Shown: in pieces, positions 6,319 to 14,847 of the stretch
Layout: each line of letters begins with the position of its first letter
How positions within the stretch are numbered: the first letter of the stretch is position 1
Assembly: GCA_021738105.1 (NCBI GenBank)
Contig: JAIPCS010000059.1
Span: forward strand, 1-16,492
Direction of reading: 5' to 3'
DNA: 16,492 nucleotides
Source: Sulfuritalea sp.
GTDB lineage: Bacteria; Pseudomonadota; Gammaproteobacteria; Burkholderiales; Rhodocyclaceae
Position numbers and translations under genes: made by a program
The notes under the pieces: generated by a model
Databases searched by the model: none
Told to the model about the DNA's origin: nothing
The model's input: only the letters and a program-made list of their open reading frames with translations

Positions 6319-8961
6319 TCAGGCCTCCCGCTGCGGCAAACGCACTGTAAACCGTGAACCTTCCCCTGCCCGGCTGTCCACCTCGATGCTGCCGCCATGC
6401 AACTCTACGGCGCGTCTGACGATCGCCAATCCCAGTCCGGTTCCCGATATGTTGCCAACATTGCCTGCCCGATGGAAGGTGTCGAACAAGCGAGGAATAT
6501 CCCCTGACGGGATGCCGATGCCCTGGTCGGACACCTCAATGACGATCTCGCTGGAGCCGGAGTCGACATTCAGCCCGACGCGGCTGCCCGCGTGAGAATA
6601 CTTGAAGGCGTTGCCGATCAGGTTGCCCAGAATGTGGCGCAGCAGGCCTTCGTCCAGCATGGCCGTCTCGCCGGCTCCGGTGAAATTCACATCCAGTCGC
6701 TGCAGCCCCGCGCCGCCCTTGCTCACCGCCCGTGCCGTCTCATTGGCCAGCTCCAGGCAGAGTTGCCGGGGTTGGCAAGCGACGGGACGAAACTCGAGAT
6801 TGCCCGAATCCGCGCGCCCGATCATCAGAATGCTGTCCAGCATGTCCGCCATGCGCTTCACCGCAGTATCAATGCTGCCCAGCACCTCCAGCTTTTCGGC
6901 GGCAGGCAATCGATCACTATAGTGGCGCAACAGTTCGGACGACGAAAGTATGGTCGCCAGTGGCGTCCTGAATTCGTGCGAGGTCATGGCGACAAACTTG
7001 CTCTTCAGTGCGCTGAGTTCCATCTGCTGTGCCAGCGCGCGCCGGATGTCGTCCTCCGCCTGACGACGCTGTGTGACATTGACGAAGGTCCAGATGGCGC
7101 CGCGCGCCAGATCGTTCGCATCAATCGCCGTGCCGAACAACTGAACCCAGAACAGTTCCCCGTCCTTGCGCCGCATCTGGCATTCCGTTGCGTAGGACTC
7201 GCCTAGCTCCAGCACCGGATACGCCTCCTCGCCAAGCTTGGCCCATGCAGCTTCGTCGGGGAAATGAATGCGGCTGGATGCCCCGAGCAGTTCTTCGGTG
7301 CTGAAACCCATCATGTCGGCAAAGGTGCGGTTGATCCAGCGATGATGCCGATCCACCGACAGCGTGATACCGATTTGCGTGCTTTGCAAAATGGCATCCT
7401 GCTCGGCGGTCTTTGTCCGCAGCTCATCCTCGAGCTTCTTGCGCCGGGTGATGTCCTGCACCACCCACACGGTACCCTGGCCGAGGTTTTGCTGATTCAC
7501 CGCCCGGCCCGACAGGTGCACCCACAGCAACGCCCCCCCGGTGCGACGCATCTGCAGCTCACAGTCGAACGCCCGACCTTCCAGAACTGCGGCAGAAACT
7601 GCCGCCCCAATGCGCAGATACTCGTCGCGCGACGGATAGTAGGGTTCCAGCGACTTGCCGACTGGCAACGCGCCCTCCAGCGCGAATATCTGCTGCATGG
7701 CCGAGTTGGCCCAGCGCACGCGTCCCTTGGCATCGAGCAGAGCAATACCCATCACCGAGGTTTCGAGAATAGTCTCGCGTTCGGCCAAGGCTCGCTGCAG
7801 ATCTTCTTCCAGCAAGCGCTGCGGGGTGATGTCGTGAATAAAGGCCAGCGTAGCCGGTAAACCTTCCCACTCGACCTGAACCGTGCTGCCCTCCACCCAT
7901 ATGGTTTCATTGCCCTTGTTGAGCAGACGGCAACTGACGACCTGCTCGGCGCCCGATGCCATTTCGACATGGCGCCGCGCGACATCGGCCATCAACGCTC
8001 GATCGTCCTCATGCACACAATCGAGAAAGCTCGGCAATGCGAGCATTTCCTCGCGAGTGAAGCCGACCATTTCCAGCATGCGTGGATTGCCCAGCCGCAC
8101 GTGATTGCCGCGTACGATCACAATACCCACCGGCGCTCCATCAATCACGCTGCGGTAGTAGCCCTCGGAACGGCGCAAGGCGTCTTCCGCCTGTTTGCGC
8201 TTGGTGATGTCGGAAACAAAGGAAAGCGTGGCCGGTGCGCCATCCCAGGTGATCATCACCGCAGCCAACTCCACCCAGATCAGCCTTCCCTCGGGGGTAA
8301 CGATGCGGAACTCATAGCGCGGTTCGATTTCCTCTCCGCGCTGGCGGCGCAGATGACGGTCGAAGACCATGGCTCGATCCGCCTCATGGATCAGCGGAAT
8401 GAACTCCATGTTCTGAATTTGTTCCGAAGAGTAACCGGTGATTTCCAGCGCCATTGGGTTGGCAAAACGAAAGCGTCCGTCCTGAACCACGATGATGCCG
8501 ATGCTGACGTGCTCAATGACTTGCCGATAGCGTTCTTCGGAGAGACGCAGGGCTTGATCGGTACGCTCGAATTCGGCCAGTTGCCGACGCTGCTGCGCGA
8601 CCCGATTCTCGATGTCGGTGAACACCAGCATTGCACAGCGACTGCCGTCGCCCGAGGTGATGGCCCTGGCTTCAACCTGCACGGTCACTGAGCTGCCGTC
8701 CTCGCGGACAAAACACCACTCGCTCGACTCTTGCGGTGATCCGGCCATGATCGCCGCAAGATAAGCCTCATGATGCGTTGCAACCGCGGCCGGCATGGCC
8801 ACGTGCCAGGGCTGCCCTTGCAGATCCTCGCCGGCACGCCTCAGCAGCCTGCAGAAAGCCGGATTGAATCGTATGAAGCGTCCATCCACTGCGATAAAGC
8901 AGACGCCGGCATCGGTGGCCTCGAATGCTGTACTCAACAGATCGTCGCAGTCCCCTGCCAT
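6319..8961 (-). CDS. Soluble multi-PAS sensor histidine kinase
   Basis: This 880-residue hybrid-free kinase contains five PAS-like domains at roughly residues 8-120, 140-262, 264-390, 394-515 and 519-640. Several end in the PAC signature DIT-x-R/K-R or NVTQRRQAED. The dimerisation/H-box follows with H662 (AMTSHEFRTPLATI). The ATP-binding domain has the N-box N780/N784 (HILGNLIGNAFKYS), G1 DQGIGI at 812-817 and G2 GTGLGL at 840-845. There are no transmembrane segments or signal peptide, so it is cytoplasmic and presumably senses an internal signal such as redox state, oxygen or a metabolite. No cofactor-binding residues could be assigned with confidence. ATG 8961 is preceded by GGAGA. The stop is one base before the first of two receiver-only response regulators, its likely phosphorylation targets. 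Confidence 0.95.
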   Translation of the reverse strand: MAGDCDDLLSTAFEATDAGVCFIAVDGRFIRFNPAFCRLLRRAGEDLQGQPWHVAMPAAVATHHEAYLAAIMAGSPQESSEWCFVREDGSSVTVQVEARAITSGDGSRCAMLVFTDIENRVAQQRRQLAEFERTDQALRLSEERYRQVIEHVSIGIIVVQDGRFRFANPMALEITGYSSEQIQNMEFIPLIHEADRAMVFDRHLRRQRGEEIEPRYEFRIVTPEGRLIWVELAAVMITWDGAPATLSFVSDITKRKQAEDALRRSEGYYRSVIDGAPVGIVIVRGNHVRLGNPRMLEMVGFTREEMLALPSFLDCVHEDDRALMADVARRHVEMASGAEQVVSCRLLNKGNETIWVEGSTVQVEWEGLPATLAFIHDITPQRLLEEDLQRALAERETILETSVMGIALLDAKGRVRWANSAMQQIFALEGALPVGKSLEPYYPSRDEYLRIGAAVSAAVLEGRAFDCELQMRRTGGALLWVHLSGRAVNQQNLGQGTVWVVQDITRRKKLEDELRTKTAEQDAILQSTQIGITLSVDRHHRWINRTFADMMGFSTEELLGASSRIHFPDEAAWAKLGEEAYPVLELGESYATECQMRRKDGELFWVQLFGTAIDANDLARGAIWTFVNVTQRRQAEDDIRRALAQQMELSALKSKFVAMTSHEFRTPLATILSSSELLRHYSDRLPAAEKLEVLGSIDTAVKRMADMLDSILMIGRADSGNLEFRPVACQPRQLCLELANETARAVSKGGAGLQRLDVNFTGAGETAMLDEGLLRHILGNLIGNAFKYSHAGSRVGLNVDSGSSEIVIEVSDQGIGIPSGDIPRLFDTFHRAGNVGNISGTGLGLAIVRRAVELHGGSIEVDSRAGEGSRFTVRLPQREA

Positions 8962-8980
8962 GCCATCTCCAGTGACTTTC

Positions 8981-8997
8981 CTGCCTCTCTCAGGCAG
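8981..8997 (-). promoter_or_regulatory. Inverted repeat in the leader of the histidine kinase gene
   Basis: Six-base arms CTGCCT and AGGCAG flank a CTCTC loop, about 20 bases upstream of the kinase ATG and just before its ribosome binding site. It could be an operator or a small mRNA hairpin. No further support is available. Confidence 0.25.
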
Positions 8998-9162
8998 TCT
9001 GCAATTCTAGGCGCATATCATGATTGATAGAAAGCGGGACAGTTTGGTTTCTACGCCGTCGATCCCATCAAAGTCGGCGCGGATGAAGCAAATCGCCACC
9101 GGGCGGTCGAACGACAGGCTCACAACGCGCACTTGAAGACGCGCCGGAACGCTGTCATCCAC

Positions 9163-10098
9163 CTACAGACTGGCACGCATCTGCGCCAGCCTGGCTTCCA
9201 GCTCGACGATCAGGGCGCGCGCTTCATCCCCCTCGGGAATCGGGCGTCCGCTGTCGCGCCATTCGACGGCGTTCTTGAAGCCCTCGACCTGCGCCTGGCG
9301 GCGGAACCACATGCCTTCCGGATTATGGCGGGTGATGCCGTCGAATACCGTGGCGAACATTTGCGTCTGTTCCAGTCCCATGGACATCCAGACCTGATTG
9401 ACGACCATCTTGTGCATGGCAAGGTGGCCTTTGGGCACGCCGGATATGCGCCTGGCCAGTTTGAATGTTTCAGCGTCGAGCTGTTCGGCAGGAACGGAAA
9501 TATTGGCGAGACCCCATTCCGCCGCTTGCGTGCCGGTGATGGTGTCGCCGGTGAACATGAGTTGCTTGGCGCGGATCGCACCGAGACGGTAGGTCCACAT
9601 CGCCGTAGTGGGGCAGCCCCAGATGCGGGTGGGCATGTAGCCTATCTTCGCGTCGTCGGCCATGACCAGCAGGTCGCAGCACAGGGCGATGTCGCTGCCG
9701 CCGGCCACGGCATAGCCCTGCACTTTGGCGATGGTCGGCTTGGCGCAGCGCCACAATGACATGAAGTCTTCCGTGTTGCGCTTCATGAATGTGTAGTCGA
9801 GCATCGGGTCCCAGGGCGTCTTTTCCTGGCGGCAGGGGTGGTCGGTCGTGGTATTGCTCGGGTCGGCGCCCTCGGCGTACTGGTTGAGATCGTAGCCGGC
9901 ACAGAAGGCCCGGCCTTCGCCTTCGACAATGATGACGTGGACTTCATCTTCGGCCTCGGCCCATTCCACCGCGCGGCGAATGTCCGCCGGCGTGGTGTCG
10001 CTGATTGCGTTGAGCCGCTCCGGCCGATTCAGCCGCAGGCGCGCAATGCGGGGTTCGGTGCTGTCTTTCTCGACGATCAATGATTTGTAGATGGGCAT
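9163..10098 (-). CDS. Crotonase-fold (enoyl-CoA hydratase/isomerase family) protein
   Basis: This 311-residue member of the crotonase superfamily belongs to a group of enzymes acting on acyl-CoA thioesters. The oxyanion-hole segments are visible as FCAGYDL (65-71) and [10 protein letters not shown] (130-139). The two glutamates that catalyse hydration in classical enoyl-CoA hydratase are replaced: Asp136 is at the GGGCE position and Thr157 (YMPTRIW) is where PE would be expected. The protein is also about 50 residues longer than the usual 260, with an insert after the first motif (residues 75-105). The reaction is therefore uncertain. The start ATG at 10098 has CGGAGT six bases upstream; the longer in-frame starts at 10122 and 10209 lack a ribosome binding site. 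It lies 103 bases downstream of the efflux-pump gene on the same strand, so co-transcription is possible. Confidence 0.85.
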   Translation of the reverse strand: MPIYKSLIVEKDSTEPRIARLRLNRPERLNAISDTTPADIRRAVEWAEAEDEVHVIIVEGEGRAFCAGYDLNQYAEGADPSNTTTDHPCRQEKTPWDPMLDYTFMKRNTEDFMSLWRCAKPTIAKVQGYAVAGGSDIALCCDLLVMADDAKIGYMPTRIWGCPTTAMWTYRLGAIRAKQLMFTGDTITGTQAAEWGLANISVPAEQLDAETFKLARRISGVPKGHLAMHKMVVNQVWMSMGLEQTQMFATVFDGITRHNPEGMWFRRQAQVEGFKNAVEWRDSGRPIPEGDEARALIVELEARLAQMRASL

Positions 10099-10201
10099 GA
10101 TGGACTCCGAAGTTTCTGACATTGAACAAGCGCGGCGCCTTGGCATGCCACGCGGAATAGTGGGAAGCTGATCCGTTTGTCTGGTTTGACAGTTCTGCCT
10201 G

Positions 10202-11434
10202 TCAGGCATGCAAAATATTCTGCCCGACCTCAGGCCAGCGGCGGCGAATGTAGAGCCATGAACACAGGCCCAGGCACATCATCAGCACCGACGCAGCGGC
10301 CAGCCCGACTGTCGAGTGCATGACCAGTGGCGAGATCACGCCGGCCACGATGCCGTTGGCAGTTGCCCCGACGCACATTTGCAGGGATGAGGCCATGCCT
10401 CGCCGACTGGGGTGCAGGTCCAGCACCAGCAGGGTAACCACCGGCACCATCAAGGCCCAGCCAAAGGCAAACACGCAGATCGGCAACAGTGCCCAACTGA
10501 CATGCGCCTTGAACAGGAGATTGGCAAGAAGATTGATGGACCCGATCAACAGCATCACGATGAAGCCGATGCGTATTTGCCTTTTGGGCGCAATCCTGCC
10601 GGCCAGACGGCCGCTCAACGACGCTCCGCCCATGATGCCGGCGATGGTGAGCAGAAAGAACCAGTAGAACTCCTGAGGCGCCAGGCCCAGATGCTCGCCC
10701 AGAAACACCGGCGCGCTCAAGACATACAGGAACACGCCATTGAAGGGCACGCCACTGGCCAATGCCAGCAGAATGAAACGGGGATCGGAGCTCAGTTGCC
10801 AGTAACCGGCAAGCAGATTTTTTACACGGAATGACTGGCGCTGGGTGGTGTGCAGGGTCTCGGGCAGCAAGCGGAAATTAGCCAGCCAGAGCATCACGCC
10901 GATACCGCTCAGAAACCAGAAGATTGCCTGCCAGTTGCTGTGTATCAGCAGCCAGCCCCCGATCATGGGTGCGATAGCCGGTGCCACGCCAAAGAATATG
11001 GTGACCTGGCTCATGACTTTCTGCGCCTGCGAGGGCGCATACATGTCGCGAATGATGGCTCGGGACACGACGATGCCGGCCCCGGTAGACAAGCCCTGCA
11101 CCGCCCGAAACAAGATCAACTGGCCGATGGTCTGCGACAAGGCGCAGCCGATAGACGCCAGGGTAAATACCGCCAGGCCCCACAACACCACGGGACGGCG
11201 ACCGAAGCTGTCCGAGATGGCGCCGTGAAACAAGCTCATGAAGGCAAAGCCGAACAGGTAGGCAGACAGGGTTTGCTGCATTTGCACGGCAGACGCCCCC
11301 AGCGACTGCCGTATGCCGGAAAAAGCCGGCAGATAGGTATCGATGGAAAACGGCCCCAGCATGGCGAGCAGGGCCAACAAGACGGAAAACGCCCACAACG
11401 GGGCTTGCCATAGCGTTTTAGCGTCGGGATTCAC
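10202..11434 (-). CDS. Bcr/CflA-family multidrug efflux transporter (MFS)
   Basis: This 410-residue major facilitator has about 12 hydrophobic helices. It shows the N-terminal Bcr/CflA signature [10 protein letters not shown] at 29-38, the MFS motif [13 protein letters not shown] at 71-82, and a motif C-like [14 protein letters not shown] at 149-162. Members of this subfamily are inner-membrane proton antiporters exporting drugs such as bicyclomycin or chloramphenicol, or sulfonamides and small peptides. The substrate here cannot be told from sequence. The start is GTG at 11434, with only a weak ribosome binding site, but it precedes the first helix (about 13-30) as expected. The 267-base divergent region upstream separates it from the membrane-protein gene on the plus strand. 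Confidence 0.93.
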   Translation of the reverse strand: MNPDAKTLWQAPLWAFSVLLALLAMLGPFSIDTYLPAFSGIRQSLGASAVQMQQTLSAYLFGFAFMSLFHGAISDSFGRRPVVLWGLAVFTLASIGCALSQTIGQLILFRAVQGLSTGAGIVVSRAIIRDMYAPSQAQKVMSQVTIFFGVAPAIAPMIGGWLLIHSNWQAIFWFLSGIGVMLWLANFRLLPETLHTTQRQSFRVKNLLAGYWQLSSDPRFILLALASGVPFNGVFLYVLSAPVFLGEHLGLAPQEFYWFFLLTIAGIMGGASLSGRLAGRIAPKRQIRIGFIVMLLIGSINLLANLLFKAHVSWALLPICVFAFGWALMVPVVTLLVLDLHPSRRGMASSLQMCVGATANGIVAGVISPLVMHSTVGLAAASVLMMCLGLCSWLYIRRRWPEVGQNILHA

Positions 11435-11615
11435 AAGTTTTCAGAAGTTGGGGGCAAGCCGACATTGGAACACGGACACGACGAATTGCACTAATGGCGC
11501 GCGGCAGTGACTGCATGGGCTGAGAGTGGTTACGCCCCGCGTACGGCGCGAAAGCGATCTCGGAACTCGACTTTTTCGCTCGTTGCACAAGCCTGCTGGT
11601 GGGCCGAACAACTGT

Positions 11616-11630
11616 CGAGAGAATTTCTCG
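11616..11630 (+). promoter_or_regulatory. Palindrome upstream of the four-helix membrane protein
   Basis: The arms CGAGA and TCTCG surround GAATT, and the centre is nearly palindromic as well. The site lies in the divergent intergenic region between the efflux pump and the membrane-protein gene. It could be a repressor site, but no regulator is known. Confidence 0.25.
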
Positions 11631-11660
11631 CGGTACCGGAAAGTAATAGAATTCACCGGG

Positions 11661-11678
11661 TCGGAATTTTCGTTCCGA
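11661..11678 (+). promoter_or_regulatory. Hairpin in the leader of the four-helix membrane protein
   Basis: Perfect six-base arms TCGGAA and TTCCGA flank the loop TTTTCG, ending 23 bases before the ATG at 11702 and just before the GAAGGGA ribosome binding site. No T-run follows, so termination is unlikely. Translational control or an operator is possible. Confidence 0.3.
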
Positions 11679-11701
11679 GTTGTAATTGAAGGGATGTCCT
11701 C

Positions 11702-12325
11702 ATGCTGAAACTTGACCAATTTGTAGTCGATCAGTTGATCGTACCTTCCCTGGTTTTGTTCTTTTTCATCGGTGGAGTGGCCGCCCTGCTGATCAGCGCC
11801 GGCCTGATCCTCAGGAGCGCCCGTCTCTTCCGGCTTTTTGGTGTGATGAACCATTCCGTGTCGACACGGACTCTGTCCAGGCCTCTGGAAATTCCACGGA
11901 ACAGCAATGACTTCGTGTGGAAATACTCTCGACTTATCGCCAGCTTTTTCATTATCGGCGCGGCCTACGCCTTGTATCGTCTGGTCGCGCATATCGATAA
12001 TGCAGCGGTAGTTGCCGCGCTAAATCTTTCGTACCGGCCCGTTGCTGTGCTATGGATTGTGGAAAGCGCCCGGCTACTTCTGATAGTGGGTTGCATCGCC
12101 TCGCTCGTCGTCGGCGCCCTGCTCGGCTTTTCCCCTGCGGCCATGCGCACCCTCGAGGCGCGAGCCTCGCGTTGGATATCCACGCGGCGCATGGCTCCGG
12201 ACGCTGACAAAATGATCATGTCTCTAGACAACTTGGTCGCTGCCTTTCCCCGTACCGCCGGTTGGGTCATTTTGCTTCCGGCGCTGGGCATGGTGTTCTA
12301 TTTCGGCAGACTGCTGTTGAAATGA
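11702..12325 (+). CDS. Four-helix membrane protein of unknown function
   Basis: This 207-residue protein is not a family I recognise. Four hydrophobic segments are visible at about 12-37, 77-95, 116-142 and 186-204. The loops between helices 1 and 2 (RSARLFRLFG ... RPLEIPRNSN) and between 3 and 4 (TLEARASRWISTRRM) are rich in Arg and therefore probably cytoplasmic. No catalytic or metal-binding motif is seen. The ATG at 11702 has GAAGGGA at 11688-11694 with suitable spacing. It is divergent from the efflux pump and has two inverted repeats in its upstream region. A small integral inner-membrane protein is all that can be said. Confidence 0.75.
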   Translation: MLKLDQFVVDQLIVPSLVLFFFIGGVAALLISAGLILRSARLFRLFGVMNHSVSTRTLSRPLEIPRNSNDFVWKYSRLIASFFIIGAAYALYRLVAHIDNAAVVAALNLSYRPVAVLWIVESARLLLIVGCIASLVVGALLGFSPAAMRTLEARASRWISTRRMAPDADKMIMSLDNLVAAFPRTAGWVILLPALGMVFYFGRLLLK

Positions 12326-12650
12326 CCGCGGTTCGCACCGTTCTACCAGCGCCGATTTTTGGCTGAATTGGCCGTTTTGTGGGTCTGTCTATGCCGGGCA
12401 CACGGTATTGGCCACGCGGATAGTCGATCGCGAATTCATTCTGCCGCATGACCGCCTGAACACCGGCATCGACTAAACGGAACAACTTCGCAGTGTTTCG
12501 GCTGGCACACCACTGCACCCTGTAGTCACCTGCGACGGCGGCAACAAGCGGTGCCCCAATGGAAAAGACGCGTATCAGGTCCGCCGATACGGATTTGATC
12601 GTCCGGTAGTAAATGGCGTACCTTGAAATGCAAACAAAACTGGATGGCAT
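12267..12650 (-). CDS. Doubtful small ORF of unknown function
   Basis: This 127-codon frame has ATG at 12650 and AGGA about seven bases upstream, which is its best support. No domain is recognised. The sequence is rich in Arg and Val with scattered Cys and Trp and looks only partly protein-like. Its last 59 bases overlap the convergent end of the membrane-protein gene. It may be a remnant or chance frame. Apart from it, the 413-base stretch 12326-12738 holds nothing I can name. Confidence 0.25.
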   Translation of the reverse strand: MPSSFVCISRYAIYYRTIKSVSADLIRVFSIGAPLVAAVAGDYRVQWCASRNTAKLFRLVDAGVQAVMRQNEFAIDYPRGQYRVPGIDRPTKRPIQPKIGAGRTVRTAVISTAVCRNRTPCPAPEAK

Positions 12651-12738
12651 GATTGTCCTGAATGCACGAAACCGATCCGTGTCGTGTTAGGCACTTGAAA
12701 TACGGTGAAAGGAATTTGCATCTCATTGCCAATACTCG

Positions 12739-13323
12739 GTGAATTTGCCCAAACGCCCACCCGAAGGAAAGAAACTGCCCGCGCAGAAGTTACGCGAGGC
12801 GGGCGAGAAACGCGATGCGGGTGCGCCACTTGGCGAACAACCAAGGTATCGGGCTGACGCGCTGCTGCATGAACTGCAGGTCCACCAGATCGAACTGGAA
12901 ATGCAGAACGAGGCTCTGCGGCAAGCGCAGATCGCTCTGGAGGATTCACGTGCCCGCTATGCCGACCTCAATGAGCATGCACCGGCGCTCTATCTCACCC
13001 TCACCGATAAAGGCTTGATCGCCGAAATCAATCTTGCCGGCGAAGTCGATCGACAAGGGGTCGGGGTCGGCTTAGCTACCGGAACGGAACTCTGCCTGAA
13101 CGGCTGGTTTGAGGCTGCCGTGGTCGACAAGCGGCGACCAAACCCGCCCCGCAGTTCGCCCCCGCAAAAACTCGGCGATGGCGACACGGCGACCGCGCTC
13201 GATTCGAAGTTGAGGCTGACCGGTTATCCCGGATCGCCTCCTTGCCAGTCACTTATCCCAGCCGCCGAATCCTTGCGCTGGCCGTCTCGATATGGTTTTC
13301 CAGCGCGGCGATACAGGGTCTGA
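12739..13323 (+). pseudogene. Truncated PAS-domain signalling protein
   Basis: The first 101 residues closely resemble the N-terminus of a family of PAS-containing histidine kinases or GGDEF proteins: LPAQKLRE (13-20), a coiled-coil-like LLHELQVHQIELEMQNEALR (42-61), QAQIALEDSRARY (62-74) and the PAS start YLTLTDKGLIAEINLAG (85-101). In relatives the PAS fold continues and is followed by further sensor and output domains. Here similarity ends at about base 13041, and the remaining 93 codons are Pro/Arg-rich and unlike a PAS domain. The frame then runs tail-to-tail into the 3' end of the HipA-like gene. It starts with GTG at 12739 and has no good ribosome binding site nearby. The likely interpretation is a gene remnant produced by deletion or insertion, with a dispersed-repeat copy 126 bases past the break. 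Confidence 0.7.
13167..13190. repeat. Copy B of the 24-base dispersed repeat
   Basis: This copy begins AAAACTCGGCG and ends ACGGC. It matches copy A at 21 of 24 positions and copy C at 21 of 24. It lies in the non-homologous tail after the PAS truncation and upstream (plus-strand sense) of the end of the HipA-like gene. It is not near an obvious gene start, which argues against a purely promoter role for the repeat family. Confidence 0.5.
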
Positions 13324-14608
13324 AGCGTTGGCTGAAACCTTTGCCCGCCATAACCCTAACGAGGAAGGCGCGTGCCAGTGCTTCTGCACGCCGCCAGGTT
13401 TCGTTGGCCACGCTGACGTGCAGGGTCGCCTCGGCAAGGGTGTCTGGCAACCCTCCGCCACTTCGAGGGGCGAAGTTCATTGGTGTCATGTCGTAGGCCG
13501 GCGCAATGTCGCAAGGCGGGCCCTGATCGGCGATGAATGACAGGTTGCCGCTGTGCATGTCGGTGTTTCCGATCAGGCTGCCAAAGGCCCACAGAAGTTC
13601 TGCACTGTCAGCGGCTTCCGAACGGATCTGGCCGGCGGCAGCAAGCTGACGTGCAATGACTGGCCAGCCAGCCGCGCCGGCTCCGACGAATTCGGCATCC
13701 AGCGCAGCCAGGGAGACCAACGTACGACGACCCAGACTGCCGACTCGATCGAAACGCTCGACCTCCAGGAAACGCTGGCCGCCGTGGTCCAGTATCCGCG
13801 TTTTGGCGGCGAGGATACTGGCTGCGCGCAGCGTTTCCAGCGCGAAGTGCTCGGCCAGTAGCAGATCGCGCCAGCGCTCGCTGACGGGGCCTGGCTCCGG
13901 ATCACTGAACTTGACGATGACATGCCGAAGTTCGCTCCCTGACCCTTCTGGCGTTGCGGCAAAGGCTGTGAATTTCGGCTGTTCACCTCCCGCCGACGAT
14001 CCGGGTATTTCGCCACGGGCGACTTCCTGCGCCAGACGGAAAAATGATTTGGCTTTCTGGTCCGCCGTGATCGGCTCGGGAACGGGGACAGCAAGAAACT
14101 GATTTCGCGCAACTTCGCCCAGCAGCAGACTTCCCACCACGTCGTGGCCATGCGCCAGCAACGCACGCAAGGCATGGGTATCGTTCCAGTCGGCGAGCCG
14201 CCCGGGTAGGCCTAGTTTGGCACCATGGCGCGCCGCGTAGGCGCGGCCGAGGTAACCCTGGGGGCGCATGTCGAACAACCACCACGGCAGGCCGTCGCTG
14301 TGCAGGCTCACGCCGTCTTCCTGGCGCATGACAAAGCCTTCAGGACGAACCGGAATCAGCATCCCAATTTGCCGAATGCGGCCTTCCGCATCGACTCGAT
14401 AGACCGGCATGTCGGGCAAACCGCGTGCAGTGTCACGTTGCGTGTATTGAATAGATCGCGCAGCACCAATTCTTACGACCTCGTCGCCCAGTTCGCTTAA
14501 AGCGCGGGAGAGTGTTGGCTGACTTACTTCTATTTTTTCAATAAGTTGCCGCGCTGAGCGTGGCCCAGCGGCGAGCTGCTTACGGATGGCGTCTAGGTGC
14601 GACAACAA
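13253..14608 (-). CDS. yjjJ: HipA-like serine/threonine kinase with N-terminal winged helix (YjjJ/HipH-like)
   Basis: This 451-residue protein is near the length of E. coli YjjJ (HipH). Residues 1-60 form a predicted winged helix-turn-helix (SARQLIEKIEVSQPTLSRAL), so the DNA-binding part that HipB usually supplies is fused. The HipA kinase core shows the Gly-rich/autophosphorylation loop GSSAGGEQPKF at 203-213, K233 (HVIVKF) for ATP, ERFDR at 284-288, the catalytic GNTDMHSGNLSF at 347-358 with D350, and the metal-binding AYDMTPM at 371-377 with D373. All key residues are intact, so it should be active. HipA kinases phosphorylate translation components such as GltX and slow growth; YjjJ-type targets are less certain. 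The start is TTG 14608 (no ATG or GTG in the open frame), without a clear ribosome binding site. No separate antitoxin gene is adjacent. Confidence 0.88.
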   Translation of the reverse strand: MLSHLDAIRKQLAAGPRSARQLIEKIEVSQPTLSRALSELGDEVVRIGAARSIQYTQRDTARGLPDMPVYRVDAEGRIRQIGMLIPVRPEGFVMRQEDGVSLHSDGLPWWLFDMRPQGYLGRAYAARHGAKLGLPGRLADWNDTHALRALLAHGHDVVGSLLLGEVARNQFLAVPVPEPITADQKAKSFFRLAQEVARGEIPGSSAGGEQPKFTAFAATPEGSGSELRHVIVKFSDPEPGPVSERWRDLLLAEHFALETLRAASILAAKTRILDHGGQRFLEVERFDRVGSLGRRTLVSLAALDAEFVGAGAAGWPVIARQLAAAGQIRSEAADSAELLWAFGSLIGNTDMHSGNLSFIADQGPPCDIAPAYDMTPMNFAPRSGGGLPDTLAEATLHVSVANETWRRAEALARAFLVRVMAGKGFSQRFRPCIAALENHIETASARIRRLG

Positions 14609-14847
14609 TTGACTGGATTGACTAGTGAATACTTTGATGAATAGATAGTATCAGCGGGTTTGAGGCTTGTGCGAATTATCTGTCTCCGTTCAACGCTGCC
14701 TGTGGGTGAAACGCCGTCACCAAACAACGTTTGATTGCTGCGCAATAAGCGTACGCAAAAAGTTCCCGCAGGGACGCACCGCGCTGGCGATGGCGAGACG
14801 GCGCCTCAACCTATCAAAAGCCACCGCTTCTGACACTCGCCCCTCCC

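Noticed and set aside
11441..11992. Minus-strand 183-codon frame overlapping the start of the four-helix membrane protein
   Set aside because: The composition is not protein-like, and the plus strand has a good ribosome binding site and clear membrane helices.
14609..14847. Small open frames between the HipA-like gene and the beta-CASP gene on both strands
   Set aside because: They are short, have no family resemblance or convincing ribosome binding site, and they overlap the neighbouring genes.
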